Source: Streptomyces flaveus
GTDB taxonomy: Bacteria > Actinomycetota > Actinomycetes > Streptomycetales > Streptomycetaceae
Direction of reading: 5' to 3'
DNA: 43,034 nucleotides
NCBI RefSeq assembly: GCF_014647675.1
Contig: NZ_BMPQ01000006.1
Coordinates: 1-43,034, forward strand
The notes below the pieces were generated by a model. That model searched no databases. It was not told where the DNA came from and saw only the letters and a program-made list of their open reading frames with translations. Made by a program: the position numbers and the translations under genes. How positions within the stretch are numbered: position 1 is the first letter of the stretch; every line of letters starts with the position of its first letter. Below, one piece after another: positions 23,938-31,963 of the stretch.

Positions 23938-24435
23938 GTGACCCAGACCAGCGAGAACGTCACCTGGCTGACCCAGGAGGCGTACAACCAGCTGAAGGCC
24001 GAGCTGGAGTACCTGTCTGGTCCTGCGCGCACGGAGATCGCCGCCAAGATCGCGGCCGCGCGCGAGGAGGGCGACCTGCGCGAGAACGGCGGGTACCACG
24101 CGGCCAAGGAGGAGCAGGGCAAGCAGGAGCTCCGGGTGCGCCAGCTGACCCAGCTCCTTGAGAACGCGAAGGTCGGCGAGGCGCCGGCGGCCGATGGTGC
24201 GGTCGCGCCCGGCATGGTCGTCACCATTGCCTTCGACGGTGACGAGGACGACACGGTGACATTCCTGCTCGCCTCGCGCGAGTACGCGAGCTCGGACATC
24301 GAGACGTACTCGCCGCAGTCCCCGCTGGGCTCCGGCGTGAACGGCAAGAAGGTCGGCGAGGACGCCCAGTACGAACTGCCGAACGGCAAGCTCGCCTCGG
24401 TGAAGATCCTCAAGGCCAAGCCGTACACAGCCTGA
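23938..24435 (+). CDS. greA: Transcription elongation factor GreA
   Basis: The 165-residue protein binds the RNA polymerase secondary channel and stimulates cleavage of backtracked RNA. Seen: an N-terminal coiled-coil domain (about residues 5-80) with the acidic tip EEGDLRENGGYHAAKEEQ, which carries the catalytic-type Asp/Glu pair, and a C-terminal FKBP-like domain with SPLGSGVNGKKVGE (about residues 130-143). The length is normal. The GTG start follows GAGGAG. A strong terminator follows. It is a housekeeping gene, apparently monocistronic. Confidence 0.97.
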   Translation: MTQTSENVTWLTQEAYNQLKAELEYLSGPARTEIAAKIAAAREEGDLRENGGYHAAKEEQGKQELRVRQLTQLLENAKVGEAPAADGAVAPGMVVTIAFDGDEDDTVTFLLASREYASSDIETYSPQSPLGSGVNGKKVGEDAQYELPNGKLASVKILKAKPYTA

Positions 24436-24454
24436 GTCCCTGAGTCCGAGCGCG

Positions 24455-24485
24455 CCCCCGGCCGAGGCTTCCCTCGCGCCGGGGG
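24455..24485. terminator. Terminator between greA and ABC permease gene
   Basis: CCCCCGGC (24455-24462) pairs with GCCGGGGG (24478-24485), and the inner CGAGG/CCTCG extends the stem with one bulged C. It lies 20 bases after greA and 31 bases beyond the permease stop on the other strand, so it serves the convergent genes on both sides. Confidence 0.85.
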
Positions 24486-24515
24486 TCTCCTCATGGCCGG
24501 GGGCTTCCTCGTGCG

Positions 24516-25361
24516 TCACGCCGTCGCCGAGCGGTACTTGCGCACCGCCAGCGTCCGGAATATGACGATGATCGCGATCGAGTAGATCAGCGAGGCCCAG
24601 ACCGGGTGCTGCATGGGCCAGGCGTCCGACTGCGAGACTCCTGGGTTGCCGAACAGCTCGCGGCAGGCCTGCACCGTGGCGCTGAACGGGTTCCAGTCGG
24701 CGACATGACGCAGCCAGGGCGTCATCTGGCCGGTGTCCACGAACGCGTTCGAGACGAACGTGACCGGGAAGAGCCAGATCAGCCCGCCGGAGGTGGCCGC
24801 CTCCGGCGTCCGCACGGAGAGGCCTATCAGCGCGCCGATCCAGGTGAACGCGTACCCGGCCAGGAGCAGCAGCCCGAAGGCTCCGAGCACCTCGCCGACG
24901 CTGGTGTGGGTGCGCCAACCGACCAACAGGGCGACGACGGCCAGCACGAGGAGCGTGAGCGCCGTCTGTACCAGGTCGGCGAGCGTGCGGCCGGTCAAGA
25001 CGGCTCCGCGCGCCATGGGCAGGGAGCGGAAGCGGTCTATGAGCCCCTTGTGCATGTCGTCGGCGATGCCCGCTCCGGCGCCTGCGGTGGCGAAGGTGAC
25101 GGTCTGCGCGAAGATGCCGGCCATCAGGAACTCGCGGTACCTGTCCGGGTTGTTGGATCCCGCGATGGTCATGGAACCGCCGAACACGTAACTGAACAGC
25201 ACCACGAACATGATGGGCTGGATGAGCCCGAAGATCACCATCTCGGGGATGCGGCTCATGCGAATGAGGTTGCGCTGGGCGACGACCAGGGAGTCCCGCA
25301 CGGACTGGCCGATGGCGCTCCCCGGCTGCGCGACGCGCACGGTGTCGCTGACGACGCTCAT
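24516..25361 (-). CDS. ABC-2 type exporter permease (DrrB-like)
   Basis: The 281-residue protein has six predicted membrane segments and matches the ABC-2 permease family of daunorubicin-resistance-type exporters. Seen: SLVVAQRNLIRMSRIPEMV at the N-end, PIMFVVLFSYVFGG (about residue 50), a DRFRSLPMARGAVL loop (about residues 110-123, contact to the ATPase) and a C-terminal WNPFSATVQACRELFGNP motif. It pairs with the ATPase gene upstream, whose stop overlaps its ATG (ATGA). Together they would export a hydrophobic compound or lipid. The substrate cannot be inferred. Confidence 0.93.
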   Translation of the reverse strand: MSVVSDTVRVAQPGSAIGQSVRDSLVVAQRNLIRMSRIPEMVIFGLIQPIMFVVLFSYVFGGSMTIAGSNNPDRYREFLMAGIFAQTVTFATAGAGAGIADDMHKGLIDRFRSLPMARGAVLTGRTLADLVQTALTLLVLAVVALLVGWRTHTSVGEVLGAFGLLLLAGYAFTWIGALIGLSVRTPEAATSGGLIWLFPVTFVSNAFVDTGQMTPWLRHVADWNPFSATVQACRELFGNPGVSQSDAWPMQHPVWASLIYSIAIIVIFRTLAVRKYRSATA

Positions 25362-26419
25362 GAGGCGGCCTCCTTCTTGGCCTTGTCCTTGTCCTTGTCC
25401 TTGTCCTGCACCGGCTCCTGCTTCGCTTTGGTCTTGCGGCCCTTCGCGTCCTGCACCCCGCCGTTCTCCTCGGCCTCGGTCTCGGCGAGGTGTCCCGTCA
25501 GGGAGATGAAGACGTCGTCGAGGGTGGGGCGGCGCAGACCGATGTCGTCGATCTCGATACCGCGGGTGTCCAGCTCGCGGATGACCTCCGCGAGGAGCTT
25601 CGCGCCGCCGGTGACGGGCATGGTCAGCTTGCGCGTGTGCTCCTCGACGGTCGTCTCACCCTTGCCGAAGCCCCGTAGCACCTCGGACGCGGTGGCTATG
25701 TGCTCGCGCTCGTGGACGACGACCTCTACGCGCTCGCCGCCGGTCCGGGCCTTGAGCTGGTCGGAGGTGCCGCGGGCGATGACGCGGCCGTGGTCGACGA
25801 CGCAGATGTCGTGGGCGAGGTGGTCGGCCTCTTCGAGGTACTGCGTGGTCAGCAGCAGGGTCGTACCGCCGGAGACCAGTCGCTTGATGACCTCCCACAG
25901 CTGCTGGCGGTTGCGCGGGTCGAGGCCGGTCGTCGGCTCGTCCATGAACATGACCGGCGGCGAGACGACGAGCGCCGCCGCGAGGTCGAGCCGGCGGCGC
26001 ATGCCGCCGGAGTACGTCTTGGCGGGGCGGTCGGCGGCGTCGGCGAGGTTGAACTGCTCGAGCAGCTCGCCCGCCCGCACCTTCGCGTCCTTCGCCTTCA
26101 TCTGGTAGAGCCGGCCGACCATCTGGAGGTTCTCGCGGCCGGTCAGATACTCGTCGACCGCGGCGAACTGGCCGGACAGGCCGATCGAGCGCCGCACTTC
26201 GTTGGGGTTCTTGAGCACGTCGATGCCTGCGACGATCGCCTTGCCCCGGTCGGGGCGCAGCAGTGTGGTCAGGCAGCGGACCGCGGTGGTCTTGCCCGCG
26301 CCGTTCGGCCCGAGCAGGCCCAGCACGGTGCCCTCCGGGACATCGAAATCGACGCCGTCCAGAGCCCTTACGTCACCGAAGGTCTTCACGAGGCCTTCGG
26401 CGTAGATGGCGCCTGGCAT
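25358..26419 (-). CDS. ABC exporter ATP-binding protein (DrrA-like)
   Basis: The 353-residue ATPase drives the exporter permease encoded next to it. Seen: Walker A GPNGAGKT (37-44), Q-loop GQFAAVDEYLTGRENL, signature YSGGMRRRLDLAAAL, Walker B FMDEPTTGLD and the H-loop TQYLEEAD. A DrrA-type C-terminal domain (about residues 235-320) follows. The last 30 or so residues are a lysine/aspartate tail made by four GACAAG units, not typical of the family. The ATG start has GGAG 8 bases upstream. Expression is probably controlled at the palindrome 26506-26521. Confidence 0.95.
   Translation of the reverse strand: MPGAIYAEGLVKTFGDVRALDGVDFDVPEGTVLGLLGPNGAGKTTAVRCLTTLLRPDRGKAIVAGIDVLKNPNEVRRSIGLSGQFAAVDEYLTGRENLQMVGRLYQMKAKDAKVRAGELLEQFNLADAADRPAKTYSGGMRRRLDLAAALVVSPPVMFMDEPTTGLDPRNRQQLWEVIKRLVSGGTTLLLTTQYLEEADHLAHDICVVDHGRVIARGTSDQLKARTGGERVEVVVHEREHIATASEVLRGFGKGETTVEEHTRKLTMPVTGGAKLLAEVIRELDTRGIEIDDIGLRRPTLDDVFISLTGHLAETEAEENGGVQDAKGRKTKAKQEPVQDKDKDKDKAKKEAAS
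25381..25404. repeat. Hexanucleotide tandem repeat inside ABC ATPase gene
   Basis: CCTTGT is repeated four times without error (plus strand), encoding alternating Lys-Asp near the C-end of the ATPase. Such six-base units change in number by slippage while keeping the frame, so tail length may vary between strains. Confidence 0.9.
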
Positions 26420-26505
26420 GTGAGTTCTCCACGTCGTTGGGGTTTCTTCGGAAATACTGGGTTTGCGTGCTTGGTCCCGCCATGAGTGGCGAGAGACACA
26501 CCATA

Positions 26506-26521
26506 ACGCGATGTATCGCGT
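26506..26521 (-). promoter_or_regulatory. Operator-like palindrome upstream of ABC exporter operon
   Basis: ACGCGAT-GT-ATCGCGT (26506-26521) is a perfect 7-2-7 palindrome about 87 bases before the ATPase ATG. It is itself framed by GAGAGA (26491-26496) and TCTCTC (26521-26526). Similar ATCGCG-containing dyads are found over promoters of PadR/TetR-controlled exporters; no such regulator is adjacent here, so the repressor would be encoded elsewhere. Confidence 0.55.
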
Positions 26522-26595
26522 CTCTCAACAGATTTTTCCAGGTTGTGGACAACCGGTCCCTGACCTCGGCCGCCGGCCTGACGGACTGCCAGGCG

Positions 26596-27825
26596 TCAGT
26601 CGATGACCGTGTAACCGGCCTCGCGCAGCGCCTGCCGCACCTCGGCGCAGTGCTCCGGGCCCTTCGTCTCCAGGTGCAGCTCCACCTCCGCCTCTGTGAG
26701 CCCGAGCCGCGGATCAGTCCGTACGTGGCTCACATCGAGGACGTTAGCGTCCACCACTGACAACACCCCGAGGAGCGTGGCCAGGGCGCCGGGGCGGTCC
26801 GTCAGCCGCAGCCGTACCTGGAGGTAGCGGCCGCCCGCGGCCATGCCGTGCCGCAGGATGCGCTGCATCAGCAGCGGGTCCACGTTTCCGCCGGAAAGCA
26901 CCGCCACGACCGGCCCTTCGAACTCCTCGGGCGTGCTCAGCAGCGCCGCGACGGGGCTCGCGCCGGCCGGCTCGACGACCAGCTTGGCCCGCTCCAGACA
27001 CAGCAGCAGCGCGCTGGACAGGGCGTCCTCGGAGACCGTACGGACCTCGTCCACCAGGTCGCCGACGATCCGGAACGGCACGTCGCCGGGACGCCCCACC
27101 TTGATGCCGTCGGCCATCGTCGCCGGGTTCTCGATGGACACCGGGCGCCCCGCCGCCAGCGAGGGCGGGTACGCCGCCGCGCCCGCCGCCTGCACCCCCA
27201 CGATCCGTACGTCGGGCCGCAGCGACTTCACGGCGATCGCGATGCCCGCGGCGAGACCGCCGCCGCCGATCCCGACGACGATCGTGCGCACCTCGGGGCA
27301 CTGCTCCAGGATCTCCAGGCCGACCGTGCCCTGGCCCGCGATGATGTCGGGGTGGTCGAAGGGGTGGATGAACACGGCGCCCGTTTCGGCCGCGTGCTCC
27401 TGGGCGGCGGCCAGCGTCTCGTCCACCACCGTGCCGTGCAGTCGCACCTCGGCGCCGTAGTGGCGCGTCGCGGCGATCTTCGGCAGCGGGGCGCCGGTCG
27501 GCATGAACACCGTGGAGCGCACTCCGAGCAGGGAAGAGGCCAGGGCGACGCCCTGGGCGTGGTTGCCGGCGCTCGCCGCGACGACACCCGCGGCGCGCTC
27601 CTCGGGAAGCAGCCCGGCGATCCGCACGTACGCGCCGCGCAGCTTGAACGAACCCGTCCGCTGGAGGTTCTCGCACTTGAAGTGCACGGGCGCGCCCACC
27701 AGTCCGGACAGATGCCTGCTGCCCTCCATGGCGGTCACCCGCGCCACGCCCGCGAGCATCTTCTGGGCGCCGCGCACATCGTCGAGGGTCACCGTCGGAA
27801 AGGAGTCAGCCGTGCTGTAGCTCAT
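26596..27825 (-). CDS. Threonine ammonia-lyase (threonine dehydratase)
   Basis: The 409-residue PLP enzyme converts threonine to 2-oxobutyrate and ammonia. Seen: the PLP lysine K61 in GSFKLRGAY, ASAGNHAQG (cofactor-phosphate side), a glycine-rich GIGGGGLAAG loop and a C-terminal ACT-like domain (about residues 330-409, GRYLQVRLRLTDRPGALA). The short form with one ACT domain is typical of actinobacterial TdcB/IlvA-like enzymes; whether it is biosynthetic or catabolic cannot be told, so I give no symbol. I chose ATG at 27825; a GTG two codons earlier (27831) is possible. It is divergent from the MarR gene, which could control it (inference). Confidence 0.95.
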   Translation of the reverse strand: MSYSTADSFPTVTLDDVRGAQKMLAGVARVTAMEGSRHLSGLVGAPVHFKCENLQRTGSFKLRGAYVRIAGLLPEERAAGVVAASAGNHAQGVALASSLLGVRSTVFMPTGAPLPKIAATRHYGAEVRLHGTVVDETLAAAQEHAAETGAVFIHPFDHPDIIAGQGTVGLEILEQCPEVRTIVVGIGGGGLAAGIAIAVKSLRPDVRIVGVQAAGAAAYPPSLAAGRPVSIENPATMADGIKVGRPGDVPFRIVGDLVDEVRTVSEDALSSALLLCLERAKLVVEPAGASPVAALLSTPEEFEGPVVAVLSGGNVDPLLMQRILRHGMAAGGRYLQVRLRLTDRPGALATLLGVLSVVDANVLDVSHVRTDPRLGLTEAEVELHLETKGPEHCAEVRQALREAGYTVID

Positions 27826-27970
27826 GACCACCAGTCTCGCAGCTCACGCTGCGCCCCACGGGCGGTGAATCAAGGTCCCGTACAGGTTTACGCAGCGCCG
27901 GTACGGCCCGGCCGCCGTCCGCGTACTCTGTCCCCCAACCCAGCCCCACGCATGAATAGAGCCCCCGGCC

Positions 27971-28501
27971 ATGCCCACAACACCAGAAATGTCGATGGAC
28001 ATGACGACCGTCGGTGACACCGGTCTTCTCGAATCGCTCCAGCACGAGGTGGCGGTGTTCGCCCGCCGTGCAGAACAGACCCGGCTCGGCGGGGTCGGGC
28101 AGGTCCGCAACTCCATGGACCGCGCCGCGTATCTGCTGCTCAACCGCCTCGACAAGGAGGGTCCGATGGGCGTCAAGGCGCTCGCCGCGAGTATGGGCAT
28201 CGACTCGTCGACGGTCACCCGTCAGGTCGCGCCGCTCGTGGACACCGGGCTCGTCAAGCGCACCTCGCACCCGGAGGACGGGCGCGCCGTGGTGCTCCAG
28301 TTGTCGCCGCGCGGGCTCTCCCGTCTGGAGGAAGTCCGCTCCTCCCGGCGGCAGTTGATGGCCGAACTCACCGAGGATTGGACTCCGGAGGAGCGGGAGG
28401 CGTTCTGCACGCTCCTCACGCGTTTCAACGGCGCGCTGTCCACGCGGATGGCTGCGGCGTCGGTGGAAGGGTCCTCCGTAGAGGCGTCCTCGCCGTCCTG
28501 A
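27971..28501 (+). CDS. MarR-family transcriptional regulator
   Basis: The 176-residue protein has the MarR winged-helix fold (about residues 20-145). Seen: AAYLLLNRLDKEGPMGVKALA, the recognition helix region GIDSSTVTRQVAPLVDTGLV (about residues 77-96), and the wing KRTSHPEDGRAVVLQLSPRG. The N-end has several possible ATG starts (27971, 27992, 27998); I keep the first. The acidic/serine-rich C-tail is not part of the fold. MarR proteins bind DNA as dimers and respond to phenolics, oxidants or antibiotics. The divergent threonine ammonia-lyase gene is the nearest possible target. Confidence 0.9.
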   Translation: MPTTPEMSMDMTTVGDTGLLESLQHEVAVFARRAEQTRLGGVGQVRNSMDRAAYLLLNRLDKEGPMGVKALAASMGIDSSTVTRQVAPLVDTGLVKRTSHPEDGRAVVLQLSPRGLSRLEEVRSSRRQLMAELTEDWTPEEREAFCTLLTRFNGALSTRMAAASVEGSSVEASSPS

Positions 28502-28632
28502 CCGCCCCCGCATCGTGTCGGCCTCTTGACCAGGGGGCTGTGCCTGGCCTCAGATGAGATCGGGTCCCTGTAGTACTCGATTTTCCTCGTGGTACGCCCC
28601 AGGGGCCCGGTTTCCCAGAGTCGGGAGGCGCG

Positions 28633-29142
28633 GTGCGAGAACGGCAGGCGTCCCAAGACGCCCGCCGGGCCCGGGAGTTCGAGGCGTTCGTCGCGGGCGC
28701 GGCAGGGCGGCTGCTGCATGCGGCCACACTCCTCACGGCGGAGTCGCCGGACGACAACCCGCGCGCGCGGCGCCTGCTCACGGCGTCCCTGGCCCATACG
28801 TACGCCTCCTGGGACCGGCTGCGCGGCGAGGACCCGTACGACCGCACCCGGCAGCAGCTGGCGGTGCGCTTCGCGCGCGGGGCCTGGCATCAGTACGGCG
28901 CCCTGAGCTGGGCGCACCCTCGTGGCCGCCCGAACACCGGCGGCGTACTGCACCGTCTCACTCCCCAGGAGCGGCTGATCCTGGTCCTGCGCCTTTTCGA
29001 GGGCGTGGCCGAGGAGCAGACGGCGGCGCTGCTGGGGCTGCCCCTGGAGCGCGTACGGGCGATCTGTGCCCGCGCGATGGCGAACCTGCTGCATCCGCCG
29101 CGTGAGGCGCCTCCGGCGGTGGCGAAGGTGGTGCCGTCATGA
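28633..29142 (+). CDS. Sigma-70 region-4 protein of reduced type (ECF/SigE-like)
   Basis: The 169-residue protein resembles an ECF sigma factor but with a poorly conserved region 2. Seen: an N-terminal EFEAFVAGAAGRLLHAATLLT segment like region 2.1 of the SigE family, a middle part without the aromatic promoter-melting motif, and a good region 4 (LTPQERLILVLRLFEGV...QTAALLGLPLERVRAICARAMANL, about residues 109-155) with a helix-turn-helix. The start is GTG with GGGAGG upstream. Its stop overlaps the ATG of a small membrane protein gene. The pair looks like a sigma factor and its membrane-bound partner, but promoter activity is uncertain given the weak region 2. Confidence 0.75.
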   Translation: MRERQASQDARRAREFEAFVAGAAGRLLHAATLLTAESPDDNPRARRLLTASLAHTYASWDRLRGEDPYDRTRQQLAVRFARGAWHQYGALSWAHPRGRPNTGGVLHRLTPQERLILVLRLFEGVAEEQTAALLGLPLERVRAICARAMANLLHPPREAPPAVAKVVPS

Positions 29143-29390
29143 GTTCGACGGACCGCAGGGAGGATGCCGTCCGCCGCATCCTGGAGGGTACGCCGCCCCC
29201 CGTGCCACCCAACCTGCACGCGGACGCCGTGCGGCGCGGCAGCCGCATGCTGCACCGCCAGAGGGCGGCCCGGCGGCTGATGTGGCTGCTGCTGTTCGCG
29301 GCCGCCGTGGCCTTCGTGGTGTGGGCGTCGGTGGCCCAGCCGTGGGTGGAGCCGCCGTCGGAGACGACTCCACCGCTCACCGGCTGGTAG
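29139..29390 (+). CDS. Small membrane protein, possible anti-sigma-like partner
   Basis: The 83-residue protein has a soluble N-terminal part (about residues 1-44), one membrane segment (about 46-65, LMWLLLFAAAVAFVVWAS) and a short outside tail (WVEPPSETTPPLTGW). Its start overlaps the sigma-like gene stop (ATGA), so translation is coupled. Size and layout resemble a minimal anti-sigma factor, but the zinc-binding HxxxCxxC motif is absent. The function is therefore inferred from position only. Confidence 0.75.
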   Translation: MSSTDRREDAVRRILEGTPPPVPPNLHADAVRRGSRMLHRQRAARRLMWLLLFAAAVAFVVWASVAQPWVEPPSETTPPLTGW

Positions 29391-29411
29391 GCCTCACCGG
29401 TCGGCAGACGA

Positions 29412-30566
29412 TCAGCCGAGGGCCTGGGTGAGGTCCTGGAGGAGGTCGTCGACGTTTTCGATGCCTACGGAGAGGCGTACGAGATCGGCGGGCACCTCGA
29501 GTGCCGAGCCGACCACGGACGCGTGGGTCATGCGCCCCGGATGCTCGATCAGGGACTCGACGCCGCCCAGGGACTCGCCCAGGGTGAACACCTTGGCGCG
29601 GTTGCAGACCTCCACGGCCGCCTCCTCACCGCCCGCGACCTGGAAGGACACCATGCCGCCGAACGCCTTCATCTGCTTGGCGGCGACCTCGTGACCGGGG
29701 TGCTCCGCAAGGCCCGGGTACAGAACACGCGTCACGCGCGCGTGCCTGCCGAGCATCTCGGCGACCTTGGCGGCGTTCTCGCTGTGCCGGTCCATCCGTA
29801 CGGCGAGGGTCTTGATGCCACGCAGCACCAGCCAGGAGTCGAAGGGGCCCGCGACCGCGCCCATCGCGTTCTGGTGGTACGCCAGTTCCTCGCCCAGCCC
29901 CTCGTCGTTCACGACGAGCGCGCCGCCCACGACGTCCGAGTGGCCGCCCATGTACTTGGTCAGCGAGTGCACCACGAGGTCCGCGCCGAGCGCGAGCGGC
30001 TGCTGGAGGTAAGGGCTGGCGAAGGTGTTGTCGACGACCAGCCTGGCGCCCGCCTCGCGCGCGATCTGGGCGACCGCGGCGATGTCGGTGATGCCGAGGA
30101 GCGGATTGGACGGCGTCTCCACCCAGACGATCTTGGTCTTGGGGGTGACGGCGGCTCGTACGGCGGCGGGATCACTGGTGTCGGCGACCGACCATTCCAC
30201 CCCCCACCGGGAGACGACCTTCGCGAAGAGGCGGAACGTACCGCCGTACGCGTCGTTGGGGATGACCACGTGGTCGCCGGGGCTGAGCAGCGTACGCAAC
30301 AGGCAGTCCTCGGCCGCCAGTCCGGACGCGAACGCGAGGCCGCGGCGACCGCCCTCCAGGGCGGCGAGGTTCTCCTCCAGGGCCGTCCTGGTCGGATTGG
30401 CGCTGCGGCTGTACTCGTAGCCGCCGCGCAGTCCGCCGACGCCGTCCTGCTTGTAGGTCGAGACCTGGTAGATCGGCGGGACGACCGCGCCGGTGAGGGG
30501 ATCGGCGGTGTTGCCCGCGTGGATCGCCACGGTTTCGAAGTGCTGGCTGATGTGCCTGTCGCTCAT
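29412..30566 (-). CDS. metB: Cystathionine gamma-synthase
   Basis: The 384-residue PLP enzyme joins O-succinyl- or O-acetylhomoserine with cysteine to form cystathionine, in transsulfuration toward methionine. Seen: YEYSRSANPTR (about residues 50-60), VVDNTFASPYLQQP (about 177-190), and the PLP lysine K204 in SLTKYMGGHSD. These fit the Cys/Met metabolism family; members of this group also act as gamma-lyases, so the direction is inferred from the close match to streptomycete metB. I chose ATG at 30566, the usual N-end; no ribosome site is present, but TACCCT (30580-30575) lies 8 bases ahead as a -10 box, suggesting a leaderless transcript. No SAM riboswitch was seen. Confidence 0.92.
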   Translation of the reverse strand: MSDRHISQHFETVAIHAGNTADPLTGAVVPPIYQVSTYKQDGVGGLRGGYEYSRSANPTRTALEENLAALEGGRRGLAFASGLAAEDCLLRTLLSPGDHVVIPNDAYGGTFRLFAKVVSRWGVEWSVADTSDPAAVRAAVTPKTKIVWVETPSNPLLGITDIAAVAQIAREAGARLVVDNTFASPYLQQPLALGADLVVHSLTKYMGGHSDVVGGALVVNDEGLGEELAYHQNAMGAVAGPFDSWLVLRGIKTLAVRMDRHSENAAKVAEMLGRHARVTRVLYPGLAEHPGHEVAAKQMKAFGGMVSFQVAGGEEAAVEVCNRAKVFTLGESLGGVESLIEHPGRMTHASVVGSALEVPADLVRLSVGIENVDDLLQDLTQALG

Positions 30567-30574
30567 GGGCACCG

Positions 30575-30580
30575 AGGGTA
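30575..30580 (-). promoter_or_regulatory. Leaderless -10 box for metB
   Basis: TACCCT on the minus strand fits TAnnnT and ends 8 bases before the metB ATG. There is no Shine-Dalgarno, so the RNA probably begins at or near the start codon. The -35 is weak (CGTCAC about 18 bases upstream). Confidence 0.4.
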
Positions 30581-30708
30581 GTGCGCCCGCGCGGATGGTG
30601 ACGGCGGGAAGCTGTGGCGGGGCCGGGACGGCGGTGCGACCGACGGTTTTCCACAGGAACTGCCGACCAGGTTGGCCAATTGTCGGACCCGTCTGGTTCG
30701 CTTGAGAC

Positions 30709-31830
30709 ATGGAGATTCTCTGGGTCCTGATGGCGCTGGTCATGATGGGCTTCGTCCTCGGGCCGATCTTGATGCGCAGACGTGCCGGTGGTATCCAGCA
30801 GGTCGCTCCCGGCGACCCGGACGCGGCCGATCCGGCGAACTACGGCTTCCTGCGCCAGGAGGAGCTGGACATCCGCATGCCCGGCCCCGACCCGGACCTG
30901 CTGGAGGTCCTGGACCTGGTGCAGCGCAGCCAGGACTACCGGGGAGCGTCGCAGCTCCTCGCCGGCACGGAGACAGACGGCGAGCTGCGCTGGCAGCGCG
31001 TGCAGGCCTTCGCGGGCGCCGCGTCGCTGGAGCTGCACCAGCGCCCCGGCGGGGTCAGCGAGAGCCCCGGCGGGCAGTGGCTGCGGGTCTGGCGGACCGA
31101 GAAGCCCAAGGACGCGGGCGGCGCGGCCGTGCATGCGGAGTTCCTGGTGCAGCAGGCGTGGCGTACGTCGACACCGGGCACGGACGAGTTCCGGATCATC
31201 ATGGAGGAGGCGAAGTCGGCCTGCGAAGAGGCGGCGCTGCTCTCCCCGGGTGACCCGATCCCGTACATCATCGAGCTCTCCGTGGCACGCGGACTGGCGT
31301 ATCCACAGGCGGAGTTCGAGAAGCTCTGGCTGAAGATACTCGACCGCGCCCCCGCGCACATGGGAGCGCATCTGGCGGCGCTGCACTACTGGTGCGAGAA
31401 GTGGCACGGCTCGCGCGAGGTGGCGTACACCTTCGCGGAAGCCGCTGCGGCGCGCGCCCCGCAGGGGTCGCTGCTCGCGGCGATGCCCCTCTTCGCGGTC
31501 TTCGAGCACCTGCCGGAGGTCAACCTCGTCCAGGGCTTCTACCAGAGCGAGGTCGTGACGAAGGCGGTCCACGGAGCGCTCTTCGCGGTGCACGCGGCCC
31601 GCCCGGACGACCCGATGCTCGCCCACGTACGCCATCTCCTGGTGTTCTTCCTGGTACGCGGCGAGCGCTGGGCCGAGGCGATGAGCCAGCTCGTGCACGT
31701 CGACGGCCACGTAGGGGCGCTGCCATGGACGCTGACGCCGGACCCGGCGGCGGACTACGCGGTGTACCGGGCGCTGGCGGTCGCGGGATACGAGGCGAAC
31801 GGAGGGAGCCCGGCGACGCTGCCGCACTGA
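30709..31830 (+). CDS. Conserved hypothetical protein with N-terminal membrane anchor
   Basis: The 373-residue protein begins with one hydrophobic helix (residues about 3-22) followed by a basic RRRAGG, which predicts an anchor with the body in the cytoplasm. The rest is mostly helical and rich in alanine with pairs of helices that look TPR-like (for example SACEEAALLSPGDPIPYIIELSVARGL, and MGAHLAALHYWCEKWHGS), but no standard motif set. I recognise it only as a gene that follows metB in streptomycetes. It is divergent from metB with 142 bases between. The ATG start has no convincing ribosome site. Confidence 0.8.
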   Translation: MEILWVLMALVMMGFVLGPILMRRRAGGIQQVAPGDPDAADPANYGFLRQEELDIRMPGPDPDLLEVLDLVQRSQDYRGASQLLAGTETDGELRWQRVQAFAGAASLELHQRPGGVSESPGGQWLRVWRTEKPKDAGGAAVHAEFLVQQAWRTSTPGTDEFRIIMEEAKSACEEAALLSPGDPIPYIIELSVARGLAYPQAEFEKLWLKILDRAPAHMGAHLAALHYWCEKWHGSREVAYTFAEAAAARAPQGSLLAAMPLFAVFEHLPEVNLVQGFYQSEVVTKAVHGALFAVHAARPDDPMLAHVRHLLVFFLVRGERWAEAMSQLVHVDGHVGALPWTLTPDPAADYAVYRALAVAGYEANGGSPATLPH

Positions 31831-31963
31831 ACGACCCGGTTGGAGTTCCGGACGGGGCCCGTACGTTCTGCCACGCGACAAGTAGCACCCGTGCTCTCAA
31901 GTTGCCGCACAGTAGCGCGAACAGCGATACCAGTGTGACTTGAGTAAGCAATAGGGTGCCCAC

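Noticed and set aside
26541..26554. GGTTGT-GG-ACAACC hairpin as a terminator for the threonine ammonia-lyase gene
   Set aside because: The stem is only 6 bp with a 2-base loop, and on the minus strand it is followed by A-rich rather than T-rich sequence.
30567..30708. SAM or other methionine riboswitch before metB
   Set aside because: Only 142 bases separate metB from the divergent gene and the -10 box lies 8 bases before the ATG, leaving no room for a leader structure.
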